From assembly GCA_965279195.1 (NCBI GenBank), contig CBDIHP010000026.1, forward strand, positions 65,880 through 129,879: a stretch of DNA of 64,000 nucleotides. The letters run 5' to 3'. The stretch's first letter is position 1, and the number at the start of each line of letters is the position of its first letter. The DNA is from CBDIHP01 sp965279195. GTDB taxonomy: Bacteria > Planctomycetota > Planctomycetia > Isosphaerales > Isosphaeraceae. Made by a program: the position numbers and the translations under genes. Under the pieces are notes generated by a model. It made no database searches and had not been told where the DNA came from. It was given only the letters and a program-made list of their open reading frames with translations. Shown here in pieces: positions 16,791-28,348 of this stretch.

Positions 16791-17690
16791 TCAGAGCGCG
16801 TCGCCCATGCCGCTGCGGGGCTTGGCGATGTCGGCCATCAGCCGGCCGTGCCGGAAGATCGTCACCGTCCCCGTCGATTGCGACACGCAGATGGCAATCG
16901 CACTCGTGGATGCGGTGATGGATGCCGCCGCCTCGTGCCGGGTGCCCAGGCCCTGGGGCAGCGGCTCCTCGGGCCTGGCCGCCGCCGCCAGATACCGCCC
17001 CGCGCTCATCAGGACGCCGTCGCCCCGGATCACGAACGCGCCGTCGATCGCGGAGAATTCCTTGACCGTCTCCTCCAGGGTGGGGTCGAGGATGTTCCGC
17101 TCCTCCTCGGGGTAGCCGTGGAACGGGTTGATGACCAGTTGCCGGCTCTGGCCGAAGACCGCCTCGCTGTCGCCGACGACGAAGATCGCCCCGACCGGCC
17201 GCCCCTCGCGGCCTTCGAGGCCCAGCTCCCCCGCGAGCGTCAGCAAGCGTTTGAACACCGCCGGCAGGATGTCGGCCGGCAGCGGGTCGGCCGCCGGCGA
17301 CGAGAACAGCTCCAGCTCCCCCCCGAGGTCCAGGACGATGATCGTATCAATCGTTCCCGATCCGTCGAGGCCCGACATGCAGACGATCCGGTCCCCCGCC
17401 GTGATCAGCCCCTCGGCCGAGGCCACGAGCGCGGCCAGCTTGATCTGGCCGGCCCGGGTCAGGGTGATGTTGGGCACGCGGACCACCGCGCAGAGCTCGT
17501 CCCACCCCTTGGGGATGGGCACCCCTTGCCGCCTGGTGACCAGGATGACCCGGAAATTGACGTCCTGGATCAGGTCGGCGAGTTCCTGGTCCTCCTCGAC
17601 CACGTCGGCATACAGGAGCACCGCGCGGGCGGAGACCTCGCGGGCGATCGCGTGGGCGTGGCGGACCATGCTGCGGGTGAGGAGCTTCAC
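16791..17690 (-). CDS. Diadenylate cyclase (DisA-N/DAC domain)
   Basis: This protein is predicted to make the second messenger c-di-AMP from two ATP. The DAC domain occupies about 160-299 of 299 residues, with IDGAFVIRGDGVLMSAGRYL (DGA at 216-218) and GLGTRHEAAASITAST (the RHxAA motif, 248-263). The N-terminal 150 residues (AREVSARAVLLYADV, LILVTRRQG, RVPNITLTRAGQIKLA) look like the pyruvate-kinase C-terminal-like fold that precedes DAC in archaeal DacZ-type enzymes; that comparison is from memory. It begins with GTG four bases after the stop of the preceding gene, indicating co-transcription. The ATG at 17669 is an alternative start. No membrane segments are seen, so it should be cytosolic. 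Confidence 0.85.
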   Translation of the reverse strand: MKLLTRSMVRHAHAIAREVSARAVLLYADVVEEDQELADLIQDVNFRVILVTRRQGVPIPKGWDELCAVVRVPNITLTRAGQIKLAALVASAEGLITAGDRIVCMSGLDGSGTIDTIIVLDLGGELELFSSPAADPLPADILPAVFKRLLTLAGELGLEGREGRPVGAIFVVGDSEAVFGQSRQLVINPFHGYPEEERNILDPTLEETVKEFSAIDGAFVIRGDGVLMSAGRYLAAAARPEEPLPQGLGTRHEAAASITASTSAIAICVSQSTGTVTIFRHGRLMADIAKPRSGMGDAL

Positions 17691-17694
17691 GAGG

Positions 17695-19563
17695 TCAGCG
17701 CGCCCCCGGCTTGGGCCCCTCGGGCGGGTCGAATTCCAGGGCGATCCCCAGCACGCCGAGGTCGTCCACGTAGTTGTCCTCGACCCGGATCGCCTGGGTG
17801 ATCTTCAGGTCGTTGGCCCCCGCCTTGAGCACCCCGGCCGGGATCGGCAGGCGGATCCGCTCGGGGATCTCGTTGCGGTCGCGGATGTGCCGGTTGAGGT
17901 AATCGACGGGCTTGCCATTGATGGCGACGTTGGTCCGGAGTTCCCCCTTGGCGATGTCGTCGGCGAACGGCAGGCTGCGGTCCCCGCCGACCACCTGGAG
18001 CACGTCCATCGACAGGAACGCGGGCCCTTCGGGCACCCGGTCGAGCCGGAAGGTCATCTCCAGGGTGCTCCCCTCAGGCTGGGGGGGGTCGATGGGGTTG
18101 GACTCCCGGGCGATCTCGTCGCCGAGGTGGTGCGGGGTCGGGTCGAGCACCCCCCGGGTCATCCTGCCCAGCAGGTCGACGCGGCGGATCTGGTCGCGGG
18201 GGACGGCGAACGTCCCGGCGTAGGGGGTGGCGAGGGTGAGGGACCCGGCGGTCAGGCCCTTGACGACCCCCTCCGCGCGGTCGAGGTCGTGGATATCGTC
18301 CCCCGGCGCGGCCCGCCAGGCGACGCGGGCCCAGTGGCCTTCGAGCAAGGGCGACGGCGAGGGCTTCCGGGCCAGGCGGACGGCCGAGACCTCCCGCCAG
18401 GCGAAGCCGACCGACTTGCCATCGACCTTGAGGGACAGGCGGTCGGCGTCGGCCGGTTCGAGGGCGCCGAAGATCTGATCCCCCTCGACGAGGCGGACCT
18501 CGTCCTGCCCCGGGTCGATCTCGGGGCTGGTGGATGTGCCGGCCTGGCGGACGATCCGGAGGTCGTCGAAGTGGGCGGCCAGGCCCTTGGCGGCCGGCGG
18601 GGCCTTGGGCAGGCGTTCGGTGCCCAGGCGGATCTCGACCAGCGGCCCGGTCGCCCCCTTGCCGTGGGCCAGGTCATCGCCGTCGACGGCGACCTCGGTG
18701 CGCCCGGGCCCGAAGCGGATATCCAGACGTCGCCAGCCTTTACGCCTCGCCAGCCGCTGGACCACCAGCGCCGGGCCGCCGGGGGACTGCACGGCCAGGC
18801 TGTCGTCGGCCCAGCCCAGGACGGCCCGGACCGACTCGGCCCCCGAGGTGCCCCGGAACAGGAGGTCGACGAAATATTGATGCCCTTCGGCCACATTCGT
18901 GTCGTCGAGGAACGCCAGCTCGATCCGGCCGGAGGTCACCGGCGAGGCGAGCTTGCGGGTCACGGCCGAGCCGCCGGCGGGGAGTTGCAGCGAGTGCCCG
19001 CCGCTCAGTTTGGGGTCGGCCGAGACCTCGGGGGCCCCGACGATCGACCATTTGGCCAGCTCAAGGGTCTCGAATCCGTCCTGGACGTCCACCGCCTCGC
19101 CGGGGCGCTGGGAGACCGTCTGGATGCCTGCGCGGTCGATGTTCAGGGTCGCTCCCGAGGGGCCGTCCTCGATGCGGACGGCCTTGTCGTCCATCCGCGT
19201 GAGTCGGCCGGAGACCTGCTGCTCCTGGCCGAGGACGATGTGGAACGGCGGCAGCCCGGCGGCCCTGGCGGAGTTGGGCCAGGGGGCCTCGACGGCGAGG
19301 GTCGCCCCCCGCCCGATCGCCTCGACGCCGTCGCCGGTCCGGAGCGAGAACCCCTTCGCGGGGTCGAAGGCGAGCGAGCCCTCGACCCGGCCGCCGTCGG
19401 GCTTGACCAGGGCCTCGACCCGCCCGGGCCCGTCCTGACCGAGGGCCCGCGCCGTCGCGAGGGGCGACGCGGCCAGGATCAGGCCGATCGTCCAGGTGCG
19501 GGTCCGGTTCCAGGCTCGCGGCCCCCGTCGCCCGGGGGCTTTCGGACGGGTGTGGTTGTTCAT
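17695..19563 (-). CDS. Exported hypothetical planctomycete protein
   Basis: This 622-residue protein starts with a basic stretch and a signal peptide (about 24-42, TWTIGLILAASPLATARALG). The body is beta-rich, with repeated blocks of the type FHIVLGQEQQVSGRLTRMDDKAVRIEDG and VRLVEGDQIFGALEPADADRLSLKVDGKSVGFAWREV, seen in planctomycete surface proteins that also carry a concanavalin-like segment (FETLELAKWSIVG, GRIELAFLDDTN, HFDDLRIV). The C-terminal 130 residues (MTFRLDRVPEGPAFLSMDVLQVVGG) resemble a carbohydrate-binding beta-sandwich. The enzymatic role, if any, is not visible. It lies 56 bp after metH and 4 bp before the diadenylate cyclase gene. Confidence 0.75.
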   Translation of the reverse strand: MNNHTRPKAPGRRGPRAWNRTRTWTIGLILAASPLATARALGQDGPGRVEALVKPDGGRVEGSLAFDPAKGFSLRTGDGVEAIGRGATLAVEAPWPNSARAAGLPPFHIVLGQEQQVSGRLTRMDDKAVRIEDGPSGATLNIDRAGIQTVSQRPGEAVDVQDGFETLELAKWSIVGAPEVSADPKLSGGHSLQLPAGGSAVTRKLASPVTSGRIELAFLDDTNVAEGHQYFVDLLFRGTSGAESVRAVLGWADDSLAVQSPGGPALVVQRLARRKGWRRLDIRFGPGRTEVAVDGDDLAHGKGATGPLVEIRLGTERLPKAPPAAKGLAAHFDDLRIVRQAGTSTSPEIDPGQDEVRLVEGDQIFGALEPADADRLSLKVDGKSVGFAWREVSAVRLARKPSPSPLLEGHWARVAWRAAPGDDIHDLDRAEGVVKGLTAGSLTLATPYAGTFAVPRDQIRRVDLLGRMTRGVLDPTPHHLGDEIARESNPIDPPQPEGSTLEMTFRLDRVPEGPAFLSMDVLQVVGGDRSLPFADDIAKGELRTNVAINGKPVDYLNRHIRDRNEIPERIRLPIPAGVLKAGANDLKITQAIRVEDNYVDDLGVLGIALEFDPPEGPKPGAR

Positions 19564-19619
19564 GAAGGTCGATTGTAAGGGGGCCGTCGACCGATCGGCA
19601 AGCGGAACGCGCGACGGGG

Positions 19620-23333
<3,714 letters not shown>

Positions 23334-23438
23334 GATGGGGACGCTCTCGGTCGAGTCAACGGGAGGGTATTCGCGGGCGGGCCTGCGGTCCGAAATTGTG
23401 CGCGCAAAGTCGTCCCGGCGTAGGCCGTGGGGCAAATG

Positions 23439-23468
23439 ATTATCGTCCCCGTGGGGAACGCCTGTCAA
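23439..23468 (-). promoter_or_regulatory. Sigma-70-type promoter of metH
   Basis: Reading the minus strand, TTGACA (23468-23463) and GATAAT (23444-23439) are separated by 18 bases. Transcription would begin near 23432, leaving a leader of about 100 nt before the metH start. The boxes are close to consensus. Confidence 0.65.
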
Positions 23469-23588
23469 GCACGCCCCCGGGCGCCGTGGCCCCGCGACGA
23501 CACCCGGACATTCGAACAAACTGACACGTTCGCGACCGACACCTCCCAGACGCCGGAGGGCGTCCCCAACGCCGGGCGCGGGGCGGAA

Positions 23589-23697
23589 GCGCTGGGCGTG
23601 GGTCTCCAGACCCCGCCCCAGGGGCGATCGAAGGGGACCACCGAACCGGGTCTCCAGACCCGTGCAGGGGTGAAACGGATGGGTCGCCCAGCGCTCG
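23589..23697. repeat. R3 repeat (GGGTCTCCAGACCC family), copy A
   Basis: This element opens GCGCTGGGCG and closes CGCCCAGCGC, and carries two GGGTCTCCAGACCC palindromes separated by GATCGAAGGGGACCACCGAA. The internal segment matches 59150-59231 closely. It occupies most of the 371-bp gap between metH and the gene ending at 23705; the rest holds the metH promoter. Confidence 0.85.
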
Positions 23698-23704
23698 TTG
23701 CGGG

Positions 23705-24874
23705 TCATGTCAGGGCCAGGCAGGCCGGCGGGGCGGTGACTTCCTGGCCGCAAACCGGCTCGGCGAAACGAACCCAATCCGTCGGAACCTCTTCCCTGGC
23801 AACGGGTTGACTGCGATCCTCCCGCGCGGGCCTGGCGGGCGACTCATCAACGAAAACTTCCGCGACGGGTTCCTCGACCGCCGGGCGTTGCTCGCGACCC
23901 TCGCGGTCGGCCCGCCACTCGGCGAGTTCCCTGAGGACGGCCTTGCGCTCGCGGGCGAGGCCCCTCAGGTGGCGCCGGAGCCTCTCGCCCAGGGGGGAGT
24001 TGTCGAACGCGGCGAGGACGTCGGCCAGTTCGAGTTCGACGTCGGGCTCGGCCCGGAAGTCGGCCAGGCGGGCCTCGACGTCGGCGATCCGGTCCTCCAG
24101 CAGGGTGCGAAGCTCGGCCGTCCAGGCGGGGCGGTGTTGGTCGAGGATCATTTTCATGCAGCTTTGATAGGCATCGCGTTCCGATTCGGTCGCCTCGGGT
24201 CGCGGCGGTTCGAGGCCGGGGAGGTGACGGGGGAGGAGGCCCGAGGGGTCGCCGGCGGCGACGGCCAGGGCGAGGCGCCTGGCGCGCGAGGCGAGGAGCA
24301 TGCCCGGCTGGTTGGGCCCGCAGAGGGCGTCGACGCGGGCGACGTGGGTGGCGTCGAGGGCACCGCGCTCCAGGAGGTCGAGCAGTTCATGGAGCGCATC
24401 GGCGAACCATTCGCAGCCGGGTTCCGACCACAACAGCGCGCGGGCGGACCGGATCGGATCCACGTCGAGTTGCGCCACGAGTTGTTCGAGTTCGACCTGC
24501 CTGGATTCGAGCAGGCGGCGGCGTCCCGAGGCCGAACGGACGTGGGCATTGGCGGCCTCCAGGCCCTCGGCCCGCTCGGTCTGCCAGGCGAGCACGGCCG
24601 ACCGGGCGACGAGCCAGGCCTCGTGCTCGTCCTGCGGCCGTTCGAGCCGGACCTGCTCGGCCACGAACGCATCGATCCGCGCCTGGTCTTCCTCGGGCCA
24701 GGCGACCCCCCGCCCCGTCAGCCCGTGCCGGAACGCATTCGCACGCGAGCGAACCTTCCCGGCCTCGGTCTTCGGCCCCGTGCTCTTTTTGGCGTTCTCG
24801 CGATTGGCGATCGTGCGGGCGTCGAGCGGCGGCATGGCGGATTCTCCCGGTTCATGAGGATGTGTGTCGGACAC
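23705..24874 (-). CDS. Hypothetical protein with NRENAKKSTGPKTEAGK motif
   Basis: The 389-residue product opens with a short basic motif, NRENAKKSTGPKTEAGKVRS followed by RANAFRHGLTG. I recognise this signature from a large uncharacterised family common in planctomycetes and acidobacteria. The rest is charged and helical, with many Arg/Glu and several Trp, and no membrane segment or catalytic motif. The last 35 residues (VRFAEPVCGQEVTAPPACLALT) run up to repeat R3. Function is unknown. The genes on either side are not obviously related. Confidence 0.7.
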   Translation of the reverse strand: MSDTHPHEPGESAMPPLDARTIANRENAKKSTGPKTEAGKVRSRANAFRHGLTGRGVAWPEEDQARIDAFVAEQVRLERPQDEHEAWLVARSAVLAWQTERAEGLEAANAHVRSASGRRRLLESRQVELEQLVAQLDVDPIRSARALLWSEPGCEWFADALHELLDLLERGALDATHVARVDALCGPNQPGMLLASRARRLALAVAAGDPSGLLPRHLPGLEPPRPEATESERDAYQSCMKMILDQHRPAWTAELRTLLEDRIADVEARLADFRAEPDVELELADVLAAFDNSPLGERLRRHLRGLARERKAVLRELAEWRADREGREQRPAVEEPVAEVFVDESPARPAREDRSQPVAREEVPTDWVRFAEPVCGQEVTAPPACLALT

Positions 24875-25034
24875 CGTTGCATGAACTATGGGAAATCCCG
24901 CCGGGTTTGACGGGGGGAATCCGGCTATTTTTTGGGCGAGCCTTGCCGATTGCGCAATACGGCCTCATTCTGCGGCCCCCCGGGTGAAGGCGTCGGCCCA
25001 GCGGGAATGGGATCGCGGCGAGCCATGCGCCGTC

Positions 25035-25083
25035 GTCGGTGCGGTGGGATGCGACCTCCGGCCGCATCGGCACCACACCCTAC
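25035..25083. repeat. R5 variable-stem hairpin, copy a
   Basis: GTCGGTGCGGTG and CACCACACCCTACC flank a stem built from GATGCGACC and GGCCGCATC. It lies 30 nt beyond the hicA stop. In the mRNA sense it reads GTAGGGTGTGGTG, then stem, then CACCGCACCGAC, the same orientation as the copies at 27220, 36444 and 60398. Terminator-like; the rest of the 24875-25112 gap shows no gene. Confidence 0.75.
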
Positions 25084-25112
25084 CCCGATGAAAGGTGTTG
25101 TGCGATCGGCAC

Positions 25113-25322
25113 TTATGCCGTCAGATCGTCGTCGGCCAGGCCGGCATCCCGCATGATGCTCCGCTGCGTGCCGGTACGCAGGTCATCATTTCCGTGGACG
25201 GGGACGATGACGATCTGACCGGAGGGCGAAACGAGTTTGAAATGACTGCCTTTGGTCGCCACATGGGTCCAGCCTCGCTCTTCGAGGAGCTTCACCATGC
25301 GCTTGCCGGAGATGTGCTTCAC
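25113..25322 (-). CDS. hicA: HicA-type mRNA interferase toxin
   Basis: HicA is a small double-stranded-RNA-binding-fold ribonuclease that cleaves mRNA. The 69 residues match the family: ISGKRMVKLLEERGWTHV, then KGSHFKLV with the catalytic histidine, then IVPVHGNDDLRTGTQRSIMRDAGL. It starts with GTG overlapping the TGA of the upstream antitoxin gene by four bases, so the two are translationally coupled. The order (antitoxin first) is the reverse of the classical hicA-hicB arrangement. Confidence 0.92.
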   Translation of the reverse strand: MKHISGKRMVKLLEERGWTHVATKGSHFKLVSPSGQIVIVPVHGNDDLRTGTQRSIMRDAGLADDDLTA

Positions 25323-25624
25323 GGCCGGACCTTCTTCGCACCACCCCCCTTATTCGGCCGGGGCGTCCTGGTGCCGGTGCCTTTCCCGCCCGACCTGGAT
25401 TCGATCGGGGTCGTCGATCCCGTTTTCCGCTTCGGCTTCGCGGGCAGTGGCTCAAGGTAGAGCTCGACCGCCTCCTCGGCGTTCCTGACGAGTTCCGCGA
25501 GCGTCGAGGCTTCGGTGTGACACCCTTTCAGCTCGGGGAAGCTGGCGTAGTAGCCGCCCTCGTCGGCCTCGCGAGCATCCATCGCCACGAGCTGCCCCTG
25601 GACCCGGATGAAGAACAGCGCCAT
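25319..25624 (-). CDS. hicB: HicB-type antitoxin
   Basis: HicB neutralises HicA. The 101-residue protein has the partial RNase-H-like HicB fold: DAREADEGGYYASFPELKGCHTEASTLAELVRNAEEAVELYLEPLP. Instead of a clear DNA-binding ribbon-helix-helix or HTH domain, the C-terminus is a basic Lys/Arg/Gly/Pro-rich tail (KPKRKTGSTTPIESRSGGKG to KKVRP), so autoregulation may differ from the norm. The start at 25624 (MALFFIRVQGQ) was chosen because sequence upstream in the same frame has no family similarity. It overlaps hicA. Confidence 0.88.
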   Translation of the reverse strand: MALFFIRVQGQLVAMDAREADEGGYYASFPELKGCHTEASTLAELVRNAEEAVELYLEPLPAKPKRKTGSTTPIESRSGGKGTGTRTPRPNKGGGAKKVRP

Positions 25625-25861
25625 CCTCCGCCTCCGCCAGCCTCGACCATCATCCGCGACATTGAGACGTTCGATTCTACGGCGCGACTTCGTGTGAGGC
25701 GACATCCGATCGACCGCACCGCGGGCGGCGTCGGGCGGGGCCCGGCCGGAGTCAGGCGGCCAGGGCCCTCGCATCGGGGTTTCGAGGACGAAGCCCGCGG
25801 GCACCCCTGGAGTGGGAAGCCGCGATAGGTGCGGGGGCCGCGAGGACGCGGCCACCAGGCC

Positions 25862-26761
25862 CTACGATGGTTCGGGGACACCCGCCGCGCGGCTGCCCCA
25901 CAATCGCTCGGGGCCCAGCCGTCGGGCGATCGCGGCGGCGAGGAGGAGGGCGAGGGCGATTTCGAGGATGTCCGAGGCCAGGCCGACCCAGAAGATGGGG
26001 CCGTGGGCCCTCGCGTAGATCTTCGTGGCGTTCACGACCTGCAAGCCGGCGAGCCGGGCGAGGGCGAGGGTCAGGATGGCCCACTCGGCCCAGGTCGCCG
26101 CGCGACGGCCCGGGGCCGAGAACGCGAGCAGGCCGAGCAATGGCAGCAACCGGGCCGCGACCCCGAACGGCAGGGAGAGCACCTCCTGGAGGATCTGGCC
26201 ACCCCAGGTCAGCCAGTTCACCTCCCAGAGCCAGGCGTCGCGGGCCAGATTCGCGGCGTGATTCAGGGGGCCCTTCACCTGCCACGCCAGGGCGAGCAGC
26301 AGGCCGATCGCCAGGGACGAGAGCCGCGCGCGGGCCAGGACGATCGCCGCCGCCGACGCCATCGCCATCAGGGCCAGGCCGAGCATCCAGAGATTCAGGC
26401 CAGCCTCCGACACGTGCAAACTTCCCGACGATCCCGGATCCCGGTAGACGACCCCGAGCGCGGGCCAGCGGTAGAGCATCAGGAGCGCCCAGTCGATCCC
26501 CGCGACCACGGCCACGAACTCCGGCGCGCTCGGGCCCCGCCCGTATCGGAACCGCCTGGCCAGCACCACCGGCACCAGGGCCATCAGGACCTTCCACTCC
26601 GCCTCGTTCGCCACCGCAAGCCAGCCGACCCACTCCGGCACCCGCTCGCGATTGACGCGGATCTCCGGCCCGAGCGAGAACCACCCCGCCCCCACCGCGA
26701 CGGCCACCCCCGCCACGAGCACCACCAGATCCGCCAGCGTCATCCCCCGCGGCTCGTCCAT
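25862..26761 (-). CDS. Polytopic membrane protein of unknown function
   Basis: This 299-residue protein has about eight predicted membrane helices, for example LADLVVLVAGVAVAVGAGWF, VLMALVPVVLARRF, FVAVVAGIDWALLML, LNLWMLGLALMAMASAAAIVLA and ILEIALALLLAAAIARRL. I recognise no family motif. The ATG at 26761 sits 11 bp from a palindromic R1 repeat; the reading frame continues upstream through repeats and was not extended. Its neighbours give no functional clue. Confidence 0.65.
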   Translation of the reverse strand: MDEPRGMTLADLVVLVAGVAVAVGAGWFSLGPEIRVNRERVPEWVGWLAVANEAEWKVLMALVPVVLARRFRYGRGPSAPEFVAVVAGIDWALLMLYRWPALGVVYRDPGSSGSLHVSEAGLNLWMLGLALMAMASAAAIVLARARLSSLAIGLLLALAWQVKGPLNHAANLARDAWLWEVNWLTWGGQILQEVLSLPFGVAARLLPLLGLLAFSAPGRRAATWAEWAILTLALARLAGLQVVNATKIYARAHGPIFWVGLASDILEIALALLLAAAIARRLGPERLWGSRAAGVPEPS

Positions 26762-26771
26762 GCGCCCCCCG

Positions 26772-26847
26772 TAGGGTCCGCGATTGCGGACCGTTTTGGA
26801 TTCGTTATCCATTGACATGACCAATGGTCTGCAATAGCGGACCCTAC
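26772..26847. repeat. R1 palindromic repeat, copy 2
   Basis: Arms TAGGGTCCGCGATTGCGGACC and GGTCTGCAATAGCGGACCCTA face each other across about 34 bases. It sits immediately upstream of the membrane protein start codon, unlike copy 1, which lies at gene ends. Confidence 0.82.
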
Positions 26848-27043
26848 CCGTGCGTTGGCGTCGTTCGGTTTGCGAGGTTCCTCGCCATCCTCGCGATGGC
26901 AGCATCGCCGATCCAGGTGGACGGATCAAGCCATACTTGACGAGACAAGGGGTGGGGGTGCGGACGGCGACCCGGAGGATAAGCTTCACCCCACCGACGG
27001 CAAGCCCGGCCGGGCGGGCGGGTCGTGACGTCCGGAACACGCG

Positions 27044-27192
27044 GATCTGGAGTGCGTCCGCTTGCTGACGCTCTCGCCCGGCGGGAGCTTGCTCCCGAGA
27101 GACCACATCCGGTCGGAGCCGGCCGCTTCGATCGGGCACGCGAAGCGAGCTTCGCGAGAACACAGCGTCAGCAAGCGGACGCACTCCAGATC
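27044..27192. repeat. R2 nested palindromic element, copy 2
   Basis: The outer arms (27044-27072 and 27164-27192) are perfectly complementary over 29 bp, beginning GATCTGGAGTGCGTCCGC. The interior has GGGAGCTTGCTCCC and CGCGAAGCGAGCTTCGCG palindromes. Compared with copy 1 the arm sequences differ but stay complementary within the copy. It is part of a 521-bp stretch (26762-27282) that holds only repeats R1, R2 and R5 and no gene I can support. Confidence 0.85.
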
Positions 27193-27219
27193 TCGCCTCC
27201 CTTTCGATCTCGCGAGTCC

Positions 27220-27270
27220 GTCGGTGCGGTGACGCCTCCCCGCCGGGGCGGCGTCTTCACCCCACCCGAC
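27220..27270. repeat. R5 variable-stem hairpin, copy b
   Basis: GTCGGTGCGGTGACGCC and GGCGTCTTCACCCCACC enclose CCCCGCCGGGG. It lies 12 nt beyond the stop of the DUF4239 gene, in the same mRNA-sense orientation as copies a, c and e. It is the closest relative of the copy at 36444-36494, with paired changes in the stem. Confidence 0.78.
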
Positions 27271-27282
27271 CCCGCTGGGGGG

Positions 27283-28039
27283 TTACTTCATCATGGACAG
27301 GGCTTTCCGCAAGGGCGCGGGGGTGGCCTGGATCAGGCCTTCGAAGGGGTGGTTCATCTCCAGGATCAGGAACAGGGCCAGGGCCATCGAGAGGGCGCAG
27401 ATGGACAGGCAGGTGATCGTGGTGGCGTTGCGCGGGGCGAGCAGGCCGAAGGCGAGGAACAGGACGCCCAGCCAGATGATCAGGATGACCAGGAACGGGG
27501 TGGGGAGTTCGGTGAGCGAGCGTTCCACCAGCAGCCAGCGCGACTGGAGCAGCTCCGAGCAGATGTCCAGGCACTGCGAGCGCATGGTCCTGTGCAGGTC
27601 GTCGGGCGGGTTGAGGGACTGGAGCATCTGCTGGAGTTCGTCGAGGCCCTGCCCGTTCTCGATCGGCTCCAGGCCCGGGCTCGCCCCGGCGTTCGGCCAG
27701 ATCCTCTCGATGTTCCTGGCCACCAGGTGCTTCAGCTTCTTGCGGATCGGCTCGGCGGGCCCGCCGTAGCGGATGAGAGTCCGGTCGAGCAGGATCATCT
27801 TCGCCCCGGCCGTGCTGATGGCGTCGTTGGCCTGGTCGAACGTCGCCTTGGCCGAGGTCACCAAAAGCCCGATCACGAGCGCCACCAGGGTCGCGATCAC
27901 CCCCGACGCCGCCTGGACGATCTCCTTGGAGTCGTCGCGGATGTGGTGGTCCGGCAGCCGGTACCCTCAGCCACGACCCGGCCCAGCCGCCGAGCCCCAG
28001 CATCGCGAGCGTGAAGAGCGAGATCCACATCGCGGACAT
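27283..28039 (-). pseudogene. DUF4239 (bestrophin-like) membrane protein, +1 frameshift near the N-terminus
   Basis: The start MSAMWISLFTLAMLGLGGWAGSWLR is in one frame, and the body from LPDHHIRDDSKEIVQAASGVIATLVALVIGLL onward is in another. Removing one G from the run at 27964-27966 joins them as SWLRYRLPDHHIRDDSK, the typical DUF4239 N-terminal pattern. The body has the family features ATFDQANDAIS, ILLDRTLIRYGGPA and two C-terminal membrane helix pairs (FLVILIIWLGVLFLAFGLLA, ALSMALALFLILEM). The repaired length is about 251 residues. Members are membrane proteins of unknown, possibly channel-related, function. The indel is probably an assembly error. Confidence 0.8.
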
Positions 28040-28273
28040 CCGGCCCCCGTCAGGTCTGCTTTCGCAGCCCCATGTTCCCATTCCCACTCAAAACAGCAAC
28101 CACTCGACCTGTTTGGGGCCGGTTCGTGTGCCACAGGCCGTGCCAGTGCCGGGGAAGGCCCCGGGGGGTCGATCCACCTCCGGACGTCGGACAACGCGAA
28201 TCGGTCCGCACGAGCGGCCCTCAACGGCACGCGATCGGCGTCGCAAAGATAGCAAGGGGTCCGCGCCAATGCC

Positions 28274-28317
28274 AAGGGGCCGGCCGATCGCCCGAGGAAG
28301 GCGACCGGCCGGCCCTT
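28274..28317 (-). terminator. Strong hairpin downstream of the DUF1559 gene
   Basis: AAGGGGCCGGCCGATCGCC and GGCGACCGGCCGGCCCTT form an 18-bp stem with one mismatch and a short loop, 32 nt after the DUF1559 stop. No clear U-tract follows on the minus strand, so it may act as a terminator or as a transcript-stabilising hairpin. The rest of the 309-bp gap (28040-28348) shows no gene. Confidence 0.6.
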
Positions 28318-28348
28318 GTTGGTTGCGTCGGAGGCGGTCCGTCTCGGC

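Noticed and set aside
23589..23697. Repeated GGGTCTCCAGACCC units considered as a CRISPR-like array
   Set aside because: The units are few, palindromic, unevenly spaced and lack unique spacers, and no cas genes flank them. They belong to the dispersed R3 family.
23334..23777. Upstream extension of the metH reading frame by 148 codons
   Set aside because: It runs through the promoter and repeat R3, and MetH homologues start at the MSTISHRN position.
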